Shown here piece by piece: positions 21,313 to 27,092 of a stretch of 27,092 bases of DNA (positions within the stretch are counted from its first letter, which is position 1; the number at the start of each line of letters is the position of its first letter). Source of the stretch: SW-6-46-9 sp964452185. Its GTDB lineage: Bacteria; Patescibacteriota; Minisyncoccia; Phycocordibacterales; SW-6-46-9. The stretch covers positions 1 through 27,092 of the forward strand of contig CAYVKO010000010.1 in the NCBI GenBank assembly GCA_964452185.1. The letters are read 5' to 3'. Below the pieces are notes generated by a model. It saw only the letters and a program-made list of their open reading frames with translations, had not been told where the DNA came from and searched no databases. The translations under genes were made by a program, and so were the position numbers.

Positions 21313-21660
21313 ATGAGTAGTCGACCTAAGAATCATGACATTATTGATGGACCAAGCAAGATGGCGCTCTCGATGGCGCTTTTTTGTTCAAATGAGCTAA
21401 AAAGTCCTACTGTTGAGTTCACGTTTGAAAAACGTGAAGGGCTCGATGACGGACATTTTCGTCAGAGCACAGGTGGATTTGGTGGTATTGAAGAACGACA
21501 CATAATCCAAGAACGGTTGATTATCCAGGCAGTTAAAGCTGAAGATGGTTCCAATGAAAGTTGGATCATCACAGCTCGTTCCGACACTCACGGGAAAGTA
21601 GAAATTTACTTTCGAACGGATAGTCGTGAAGGGTGGATCGAGTTCCTTGATCTTGAATAA
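21313..21660 (+). CDS. Hypothetical protein, 115 residues
   Basis: A soluble, charged protein without signal or membrane helix. The second half alternates hydrophobic and polar residues (RLIIQAVKAE, SWIITARSD, KVEIYFRTD), suggesting a small beta-rich fold. No family is recognised. The start at 21313 is fixed by GAGGTG; the frame is open upstream to 21253 but that part overlaps the leader hairpin. A run of six T after a GGCGC/GCGCT pairing about 50-75 nt into the gene (near 21361-21387) looks like an internal terminator and could be an attenuator, or chance. A terminator at 21682 closes the unit. Confidence 0.6.
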   Translation: MSSRPKNHDIIDGPSKMALSMALFCSNELKSPTVEFTFEKREGLDDGHFRQSTGGFGGIEERHIIQERLIIQAVKAEDGSNESWIITARSDTHGKVEIYFRTDSREGWIEFLDLE

Positions 21661-21681
21661 TATTTCAGAGTCAACTCACTT

Positions 21682-21716
21682 AAGTCGGCCAGGTTTCTTG
21701 GTCGGCTTTTCTTTTT
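21682..21716 (+). terminator. Terminator resembling array type I
   Basis: A 12-bp stem (21682-21693 with 21697-21708, all positions pairing if G-T is allowed) around TTT, then TTTTCTTTTT. The GGTCGGC...TTTTCTTTTTCTGATAACTAAAAA context matches the entry to the cassette at 15490-15510. Confidence 0.8.
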
Positions 21717-21740
21717 CTGATAACTAAAAAGAAGGTTGAT

Positions 21741-21788
21741 ATTACATTACTAACTCTTATTGTGTTGTGTCTTATTTTGAAAACATGT
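21741..21788 (+). pseudogene. Remnant of the array membrane-protein gene (3' end)
   Basis: 48 bases align to 16039-16093, the end of the 188-residue membrane-protein gene. There are six mismatches, all transitions, plus a 7-base deletion with one changed base at its edge; the core TCTTATTGTGTTGT is identical. Upstream, the terminator and GATAACTAAAAA correspond to the entry of that cassette (GATAGCTAAAAA). The body of the gene has been deleted while its two edges remain. Confidence 0.65.
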
Positions 21789-21944
21789 CTATCCAGTCTT
21801 TATTTTGAGCGAGAAAAAGCCGGAATTGGAGAAAAATTGAAATTAACCTGACTTATTAGTACTATATATGTAGCCTCGAACTTTTACGATTGAGAGTTGC
21901 TGTCAATCAAAATCACATACTCCTTCCATTACCTTTTTAGGTCA

Positions 21945-22427
21945 ATGCGTTATCTGCTAATGTTCTTGATGCTAGCGGCCGTGCTATACGGCGGACTGTT
22001 CGTGACAGAGAAAGAAGATACCCCTACTCGTGTCGTTTTTGAATCAATGCCGGAGAAGAAGCTCCAGTTGCACTTCCGAAATTTTGTGGATTCTCTGGAT
22101 ATTGAGTTTGGTATGTGTTTGTACGGGCAAGTGGATGAAGGTACAGTTACGGTTAGTCGTATTGAATTTCCTCCACAGTTTCAAGAGCTCGATAAGTTGT
22201 ACGCTCGTTACGATTTGTGTTCTGAGGGGATGGTTGCGACCGGACACGCTCACCCAAACTTGATCGGCAATACCGAATTCTCTCCGGAAGACTCTTCTGC
22301 CTTGAAGGCGCAGGTACAAAGTAGCAGCAAGATAGGGGTGCCCATAGAAGTTATGGTGTATCGGCCAGATGGAAAAGGTCCTATTGATGCAAAGGTGCTC
22401 GATGCAAGAGGGTACACCAAACAGTAG
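21945..22427 (+). CDS. Membrane-anchored JAMM/MPN-motif protein
   Basis: A 160-residue protein with an N-terminal hydrophobic segment (residues 2-19, MRYLLMFLMLAAVLYGG) that would place the rest outside the cytosol or tether it. The zinc-site pattern of JAMM peptidases is visible: E54 (IEFGMCLYG), then H101-A-H103-P and S113-P-E-D116, i.e. HxHP followed by SxxD. JAMM enzymes remove ubiquitin-like tails or cleave peptides; here no ubiquitin-like partner is seen. The frame is open upstream to 21897 but lacks hydrophobic sense there. It may instead be a JAB-like domain used for binding only. Confidence 0.65.
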   Translation: MRYLLMFLMLAAVLYGGLFVTEKEDTPTRVVFESMPEKKLQLHFRNFVDSLDIEFGMCLYGQVDEGTVTVSRIEFPPQFQELDKLYARYDLCSEGMVATGHAHPNLIGNTEFSPEDSSALKAQVQSSSKIGVPIEVMVYRPDGKGPIDAKVLDARGYTKQ

Positions 22428-22460
22428 TTCTCAACATAAAATTTAAAACAACACCAACAT

Positions 22461-22494
22461 CCGCTTAGTAAGCTATGCAGAACGGCGGTTTTTT
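22461..22494 (+). terminator. Weak terminator
   Basis: CCGC/GCGG (22461-22464 with 22485-22488) with an inner GCTT/AAGC option, then six T (22489-22494). Confidence 0.4.
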
Positions 22495-22598
22495 ATTTAT
22501 TGAGTAAGATTTGGTAACTGAAGATAATCAAGCTCAGAGTACTAAATGGTTTGATGATACACTGAAACTTAGTAAACAGGATAAAATTTTTAATAACC

Positions 22599-22931
22599 AT
22601 GAAAGAAGACATTACTATCACGAACATGGAGTCTATACTGGGCAAAAAAGTCACCAAACACCTTGGGTTGGTGCGTGGTAATACAGTCCGGGCTAGACAC
22701 GTGGGGAGTGATATTGGAGCAACTCTAAAAAGCTTGATAGGCGGCGAGGTGAAAGGATATGTAAAAGCTTTATCGCGAGCACGAGAAGAAGCTGTTGATC
22801 GCATGCTTGAGGAGGCAGAGGATTTGGGTGCCGATGGTGTAGTCACTGTTCGGTTTACCACTTCTCAAGTTATGGCTGGGGCTGCAGAGATACTAGTTTA
22901 TGGTACGGCGGTAGAGTTAGAAGAGGAATAA
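22599..22931 (+). CDS. YbjQ/UPF0145 family protein
   Basis: A 110-residue protein with the whole UPF0145 (DUF74) pattern: VTKHLGLVRGNTVRARHVG, SLIGGEVKGYVKALSRAREEA, then AEDLGADGVVTVRFTTSQV and a closing YGTAVEL strand. The length is normal for the family, which forms small ring-like oligomers of unknown role. The gene stands alone in the same orientation as its neighbours. Confidence 0.92.
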   Translation: MKEDITITNMESILGKKVTKHLGLVRGNTVRARHVGSDIGATLKSLIGGEVKGYVKALSRAREEAVDRMLEEAEDLGADGVVTVRFTTSQVMAGAAEILVYGTAVELEEE

Positions 22932-22968
22932 GTGAGAGGCATTTACAACTAAGAACCATTCTCTAGCA

Positions 22969-23355
22969 ATGCCTAAAAAGAGTACAAAAAACAACCTCGA
23001 ACCTTCCTTTGATGATGGGGTTTATCTTGACTTTTGGTCCGTTGTTCACTTCTTGTCGGGAGTGATTTTGGGACTTATTTTTATCCTGTTTAACCTCGAT
23101 CTTCGCTCCGCTTTGTTGGCTTCTTTCGGGTTAGCTGCTTTGTATGAGTTATGGGAGATATTTATGAAATTATCTGAGGATGTGCCAAACGTCATCATGG
23201 ATATTTTCTTAGTCGTCTCCGGTACGTATTTGCCTTTCACTTTTCTTGCCAGGTTATCTTCTAATACGACCACGCTAACTTTAATCATTTTAATGCTAGT
23301 TCAGTTAATATTAGTCAGGTTCGGATGGAAAAGCTATCTTGCAAGAAAAAGATAA
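22969..23355 (+). CDS. Four-helix membrane protein, hypothetical
   Basis: A 128-residue protein with a polar N-terminus and four hydrophobic segments. Conserved-looking residues sit at helix ends: FWSVVHFLSG (His in helix 1), ALYELWEIF and DVPNVIMDIFLVVSG. The pattern of His, Glu and Asp near membrane helices recalls VanZ-like and DUF2238-like proteins. The assignment is open. Confidence 0.65.
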   Translation: MPKKSTKNNLEPSFDDGVYLDFWSVVHFLSGVILGLIFILFNLDLRSALLASFGLAALYELWEIFMKLSEDVPNVIMDIFLVVSGTYLPFTFLARLSSNTTTLTLIILMLVQLILVRFGWKSYLARKR

Positions 23356-23434
23356 GTTAGCTAAAACACAGAGCCGTTGACAGTTTTGTTTGTGCTTTTG
23401 CAAGGCTGGCTGCTTCAAATGAACAGAGGTCAGC

Positions 23435-23440
23435 TATAAT
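23435..23440 (+). promoter_or_regulatory. -10 box of the TauE/SafE-like gene
   Basis: TATAAT, 8 nt before the ATG at 23449. Confidence 0.6.
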
Positions 23441-23448
23441 AACTACGT

Positions 23449-24159
23449 ATGACATATGGATACTTTGCACTTGCTTTTTTCTTGGCTGGAGTTGTTCCTG
23501 AGCTGACAGGTTTTGGGGTAGCTACGGTATCAATGCCGATACTATCATTAGTAATGCCGCTTTCTTTGGTCATACCGCTGGTGGCTATTATCTCCATGTG
23601 TGCTACAGGGGTGGTTGCTTGGCAAAGCAAAACCGAAGGGAAATATTCTCGAATAGCGCTGCTCGTGTTTGGTTCAGTTATTGGTGTACCAATAGGGATG
23701 GTGTTTCTTAATGTAATCGAAGAGCAGACGCTGTCTATAGTGTTTGGGGTGTTCTTGGTGGTATATGCGTTGTATGGATTGTTCGCTAAAGAATATTTAC
23801 TGCCCAAAAATAAAGTCTCCGGAACTCTAGTCGGTCTTATGGCCGGCTTCTTTGGCGCTTCTTTTAATATACACGGACCGTTAGTTGGGCTTTACTCTGT
23901 TTCCGATAACAGCTCAAAGCAAGAGATAAAAGGATTGACGGCTGCATATATGTTTGTTTCTGGTATTTTTACTGTAGTTGGACATCTTTTGTCAGGGCGT
24001 ATAACACAGGAAGTGCTGTACTATATGCTTTTCTCACTCCCTTTTCTTTTTATCGGCTTGATTGTAGGGGCAAAATTTTCCAAGCGAATTAGTGTCTCCT
24101 GGATCAAGTACGGGATTTATTTGTTTGTGTTAGGAGCCGGACTAGTGCTTATAGTTTAG
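23449..24159 (+). CDS. TauE/SafE (TSUP) family permease
   Basis: A 236-residue protein with about seven to eight hydrophobic helices in two similar halves. The opening FFLAGVVPELTGFGVATVSMPIL and the second-half LVGLMAGFFGASFNIHGPLVGLY carry the Gly-rich signature of the family. TSUP proteins move sulfite, organosulfonates or other sulfur compounds across the membrane. The substrate is unknown here. Helix count and length fit the small bacterial members. Confidence 0.9.
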   Translation: MTYGYFALAFFLAGVVPELTGFGVATVSMPILSLVMPLSLVIPLVAIISMCATGVVAWQSKTEGKYSRIALLVFGSVIGVPIGMVFLNVIEEQTLSIVFGVFLVVYALYGLFAKEYLLPKNKVSGTLVGLMAGFFGASFNIHGPLVGLYSVSDNSSKQEIKGLTAAYMFVSGIFTVVGHLLSGRITQEVLYYMLFSLPFLFIGLIVGAKFSKRISVSWIKYGIYLFVLGAGLVLIV

Positions 24160-24287
24160 AATTCTAACTTGTTTTTAGCAGGAAGGATTAAGTGTTTGAT
24201 CTGGAGGAAAAATTATCGGACAGAAATCAGAAGTAAGGAGTGTAGTGTTATTCTGTTAACACGACTACTAAGTAACTAGTAAAAGTT

Positions 24288-24548
24288 GTGATAAATAAAA
24301 CAGTCAAAAAGTACTTTTATATCACGATGTTTGTGTTCTTGGGTGTACTAGCAAGTTTTGTAGTACATGCCGGAGTAGAGATGGCAGTTATTGATCTGTT
24401 GGTTAATGATTTTGAGCGTTATAATTTGGGACTTTCTTGGAACGGCTGGCTTACGGTGCATGCTGTAGGTTCAGTACTTTTGCTCGCAATCTATGCTATG
24501 ACGGGCCTCTGGTTGGGGAAACACTTTTGGGAGAAAAAGTACGAATAA
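24288..24548 (+). CDS. Two-helix membrane protein, hypothetical
   Basis: An 86-residue protein (GTG start) with hydrophobic segments at about residues 11-33 and 59-79 and the middle motif NDFERYNLGLSWNGW. I recall similar short proteins with 'LGLSW' from Parcubacteria, but no function is known. The GTG is the best start; no ATG lies near the beginning. An imperfect hairpin (about 24242-24268) lies in the 128-nt space upstream. Confidence 0.6.
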   Translation: MINKTVKKYFYITMFVFLGVLASFVVHAGVEMAVIDLLVNDFERYNLGLSWNGWLTVHAVGSVLLLAIYAMTGLWLGKHFWEKKYE

Positions 24549-24575
24549 ATGATTAGGGAAGAAGGATGATCAGGG

Positions 24576-24581
24576 TATAAT
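24576..24581 (+). promoter_or_regulatory. -10 box of the V4R-like gene
   Basis: A consensus TATAAT exactly 6 nt before the ATG at 24588. Confidence 0.65.
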
Positions 24582-24587
24582 GGCACC

Positions 24588-25196
24588 ATGCGATCAGTTG
24601 ACGAAACGGTAGAGCTTATTAGAGAAAAGGTAGATATCCTGACGGAAAAGCCGGAACGGGCTCGTGGAGTGGTGGCGCGGTCAGAAGCTGATTACATTCA
24701 GGAAAAACACGGAAAGGAAGGTACTAATAAGGTAGAGGAGGTTCTAGAGAAGTTGGGTCATTCGTTTTCATATGATGAGGTATCTACATATCAATGGTAC
24801 TCAGAAGGGCTTTTGGTCTCCGGTCTACTGGCGGCATACACTCTTTTCGAGTGGGACGAGGAAGATGTGTTTGAGTTAGGGAAGGAAGCTCCGTACTTTT
24901 CTATAATAATCAAAACTGTTTTACAATTTTCGTCTGTTGAAAGAACGCTCAAGACAGCCTCGGTTATCTGGGATCGACACTATGATTTTGGGGAATTTGA
25001 CGTATACGACTATGATATAGAAGCTGGTGAGGCACATGCTCGTCTGTACGGATATGATTTTCCATCTATTATGCACGAATACTTTAACGGATATTTAGCG
25101 ACAGTTATGGAGCTTGCTACCGGAGAGGAAATTACCATGAAGCATCAGCCGTGCAAAGATGAAGAAGACTGCCATGAATTTCATGCGGAATGGTAG
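24588..25196 (+). CDS. Possible V4R/heme-NO-like domain protein
   Basis: A 202-residue soluble acidic protein. The C-terminal half has the run of a V4R/HNOB-like ligand-binding fold: a helix (VERTLKTASVIWDRHYDFGE), a strand pair (DVYDYDIEAGEAHARLYGY), a helix (SIMHEYFNGYLATVMELATG) and a last segment MKHQPCKDEEDCHEFHAEW with two Cys. In V4R proteins such Cys can bind metal. No partner is near, so the role is unknown. Assignment rests on pattern, not on a firm motif. Confidence 0.55.
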   Translation: MRSVDETVELIREKVDILTEKPERARGVVARSEADYIQEKHGKEGTNKVEEVLEKLGHSFSYDEVSTYQWYSEGLLVSGLLAAYTLFEWDEEDVFELGKEAPYFSIIIKTVLQFSSVERTLKTASVIWDRHYDFGEFDVYDYDIEAGEAHARLYGYDFPSIMHEYFNGYLATVMELATGEEITMKHQPCKDEEDCHEFHAEW

Positions 25197-25222
25197 CTTG
25201 AGGTTGGGTAAAACAAAAGTGA

Positions 25223-25228
25223 TATACT
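25223..25228 (+). promoter_or_regulatory. -10 box of the 68-residue gene
   Basis: TATACT exactly 6 nt before the ATG at 25235. Confidence 0.55.
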
Positions 25229-25234
25229 AAAAGT

Positions 25235-25441
25235 ATGAGACTAAAAGTGTATTACACAACAGTAGCGATACTTTTCAGCATTATTGCAGTAGTTCACTTT
25301 ACTCGAGCATACTACGGATGGGAAATTATAGTTTCCGACGCGATCATCCCGGTATGGGTAAGTTGGGTTGCTGCAGCAATTGCTGGCTACCTGGCTGTGC
25401 GTGGATTCCAGGTAGCGGAAGAATGCAAAAATAAAGGATAG
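25235..25441 (+). CDS. Small two-helix membrane protein, hypothetical
   Basis: A 68-residue protein with two hydrophobic segments (about 5-23 and 40-57) joined by the loop HFTRAYYGWEIIVSDAIIPV, with a short basic and Cys-bearing tail. No family with known function is recognised. The start is fixed by the -10 box. The frame stays open for a further 39 codons after the stop. Confidence 0.6.
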   Translation: MRLKVYYTTVAILFSIIAVVHFTRAYYGWEIIVSDAIIPVWVSWVAAAIAGYLAVRGFQVAEECKNKG

Positions 25442-25588
25442 TGCATATCCAATCCAAACCCATTCTTTTTATTGAGTATCGCAGCTGACTGTTCAGAAGG
25501 CTTAAAGCAAACACTTCCAGATCAGGAAGCGGGGTGGGTTGCTGAACTAAAAGACCAGAGCTTATTACGCGTTTAAATTACTTTTTAC
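25442..25588. other. Intergenic, in-frame open extension
   Basis: Directly after the TAG at 25439-25441 the same frame continues open to a TAA near 25574, including ADCSEGLKQTLPDQEAGWVA. It has no ATG or GTG start. It may be chance, a decayed gene, or a read-through tail; nothing decides. Confidence 0.2.
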
Positions 25589-26560
25589 ATGAACATCGAA
25601 AGCTTTAATAAAGAGTCGGAAAAATCAGGGCCGGAAGAAGAACTCTCATCTGAATCAAATGAAAATCAACAGGAGGTGCTTGATGAAGGTTTTGAAAATA
25701 TCAAGGATGTTTTTGATGATCTGGCAGAAGCTTATCCAGGTCCGGATAAGTTATCTCCTATGCAGATAGAGTTGTATGGAGTCTCGGAGGGTAAAGATGC
25801 TCTGGGTGACTTGAGTGATGACAGACTACGTGAGAAAACTGCAAAGCAGTATGAAGAACACGATCCAGGATTTACTGAGTTTAAGAATAATTTACTGCAA
25901 GACCAGGTGCGCAACAGTATCGGAGAAAGCTTCGGTCTCAATTTTCAAAGTGATTTTATGGAACTCCCTCACAAGGTAGCGGAGACAAAGAGTCATGAAC
26001 CTTGGTACGACATCATGGGAACAATTAGTTACGCTCGTACAGTAGCGGAGAGCGAAATTAATAATCTAAGTGAGGCTAAAGAGGAAGAATATTTGTCTAA
26101 AGCTGACAAGCTAGAAGGGGAAGTACAGTCTTTGCTTGCCAATGTTAAAAACGCTGATCCAAATGCATTAGCATACGGGATGCAGTATGTGTCTGAAGAA
26201 ACCAAATCTTTTTTATGGAATGAAATTCAGGATAAGTATTCAGACCAAGTGTCTGTATCATCTCTTGAAAAGATAGTAAGAAGAAATGCGGGCGAGGAAG
26301 AGTCCGGGCAGGCTTGGGAGATTTTTAAAGATCGTCCGAATGTACCGCTTATAAAAATGCTAAGAATAAGCGAATACGCAGAAGGCACTCCACAAAAAGA
26401 GGCGGCGTCTCAACTTTTGTCTCGATTAGAAGCACTTGAGAATCAGGCAAAACAAGGCGACAAGGAGGCTGTCGACCAGCTTAAGCCTTTTGGGTATCAA
26501 GAATTGCCGGAAAAATATCAAAGCACGAAAGAGTCACTGAAGGAGAAGGCTCGTCAGTAG
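25589..26560 (+). CDS. Acidic helical protein, hypothetical
   Basis: A 323-residue soluble protein, rich in Glu, Lys, Asp and Gln, without signal or membrane segment. It is mostly predicted helix by eye, with a disordered N-terminus (residues 1-30, many Ser and Glu). No family is recognised. TAAATT stands about 9 nt before the ATG. Such proteins are common in the large, poorly known part of these genomes. Confidence 0.7.
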   Translation: MNIESFNKESEKSGPEEELSSESNENQQEVLDEGFENIKDVFDDLAEAYPGPDKLSPMQIELYGVSEGKDALGDLSDDRLREKTAKQYEEHDPGFTEFKNNLLQDQVRNSIGESFGLNFQSDFMELPHKVAETKSHEPWYDIMGTISYARTVAESEINNLSEAKEEEYLSKADKLEGEVQSLLANVKNADPNALAYGMQYVSEETKSFLWNEIQDKYSDQVSVSSLEKIVRRNAGEEESGQAWEIFKDRPNVPLIKMLRISEYAEGTPQKEAASQLLSRLEALENQAKQGDKEAVDQLKPFGYQELPEKYQSTKESLKEKARQ

Positions 26561-26640
26561 TGAGGTAATTGACAAACTAATAATGTAAAGTACTCTGAAA
26601 CCAGACTTCAACAACAACTAAATAAACCATCGCTTAAGTC

Positions 26641-27054
26641 ATGGATCATATAGGCTCTTTCAACAGTTTTCCTGCAGCCTTTCCTGAAATTTTAGCCATG
26701 TTTGCTTTATTTGCGTTTCTCCTTTTTGGGGGCGTTCCCGGGAATGAGGGGGTAGAGACTATTCCAAACATGAGAGTATTGGAATCGCAACTGGATAAGA
26801 GTACACTTTTAGTAATGAGGGATTCTAGCGTTCAGGTGATTCAAAAAGTGAACTCGAAAGCAGATGATTTTTACCACTCAGACGCGACAGTAGCACCGCT
26901 TCCGCATTCCTTGCGTGGAACTACGTCTATCTCAGAACTTCGCAGCAAACTCCAGAAAGGTGAGGTGCAAGCGGTTATTTCACCCGACCATCCTCGTTAT
27001 GAAGAAGTGGCTGTAGCGTTTGTTCGGCAAAATAAGGTGGATCTTTCTCAATAA
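26641..27054 (+). CDS. Single-pass membrane protein, hypothetical
   Basis: A 137-residue protein with one hydrophobic segment (about residues 11-31, FPAAFPEILAMFALFAFLLF) and a soluble domain of about 100 residues with strands such as STLLVMRDSSVQVIQKV and AVISPDHPRYEEVAVAFV. No family is recognised. A hairpin at 27070 follows. Confidence 0.6.
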   Translation: MDHIGSFNSFPAAFPEILAMFALFAFLLFGGVPGNEGVETIPNMRVLESQLDKSTLLVMRDSSVQVIQKVNSKADDFYHSDATVAPLPHSLRGTTSISELRSKLQKGEVQAVISPDHPRYEEVAVAFVRQNKVDLSQ

Positions 27055-27069
27055 CACTCATTTCACTAT

Positions 27070-27092
27070 CACTCAACTTCTTAAGTTGGGTG
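27070..27092 (+). terminator. Terminator stem cut by the window end
   Basis: CACTCAACTT/AAGTTGGGTG (10 bp, one T-G pair) around CTT. Any U-run lies outside the window. Confidence 0.55.

Noticed and set aside
20587..21336. A 249-residue minus-strand frame opposite the copper ATPase
   Set aside because: It is Ser/Thr/Ala-rich low-complexity antisense of ATPase codons.

Overview
Organism: the window (about 45% GC by eye, one 100-N scaffold gap at 11540-11639) looks like a chromosome fragment of a Candidate Phyla Radiation/Patescibacteria bacterium, most likely Parcubacteria/Paceibacteria. This is inferred from three things: compact genes, many of which begin exactly 6 nt after a -10 box (leaderless mRNAs) with few Shine-Dalgarno sequences; a gene set dominated by small membrane, exported and hypothetical proteins; and families common in that group (DUF389, YqeY, RmuC, small GIY-YIG nucleases, PsbP-like exported proteins). 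No rRNA, integrase, transposase or CRISPR array is visible. Layout: 1-7209 is a stable-looking core with a small membrane protein, YqeY (minus strand), a DUF389 membrane protein, an SLC13-type permease with two RCK-C domains, a P2-type cation ATPase that overlaps it by 8 nt, and RmuC. At 7258 lies initiator tRNA-fMet, whose 3' end is duplicated exactly on the far side of a small GIY-YIG nuclease gene (7427-7678). 7750-12519 carries an internally duplicated RHH-like protein, DoxX, a PsbP-like exported protein, a DUF6624-like protein, a TPR protein and an exported peptidoglycan-binding protein. Accessory array: a CAT-anticodon tRNA (12655) and tRNA-Asp (12902) open a striking region. From the tRNA-Asp 3' end to about 19044, sequences derived from or resembling that 3' end, each with its own terminator hairpin, recur at about 12974, 13156, 15432, 16103, 16757 and 19013, with a weaker copy near 14730. 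One pair (12974-13047 and 16785-16858) matches at 73 of 74 bases. Between the sites sit one to three self-contained plus-strand genes (PsbP-like protein, two membrane proteins, a conserved hypothetical and an S9 peptidase), several with a -10 box directly ahead of the start codon. A deleted remnant of one such cassette lies at 21682-21788. This looks like a tRNA-anchored gene-cassette array, and it is the best candidate here for an undescribed system. The same sites carry a recurring 23-26 codon reading frame on the minus strand. 19119-21223 is a copper-type (P1B-3, CPH) ATPase preceded by a CsoR-like operator palindrome and what may be a truncated CsoR start. The remainder (21313-27054) encodes a small SD-led protein, a membrane-anchored JAMM-motif protein, YbjQ, a TauE/SafE permease, a V4R-like protein and several small membrane or hypothetical proteins. 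How the parts may work together: the left half handles ion transport across the membrane, the copper ATPase handles metal stress, and the middle appears to be a landing zone for accessory genes anchored on tRNA 3' ends.
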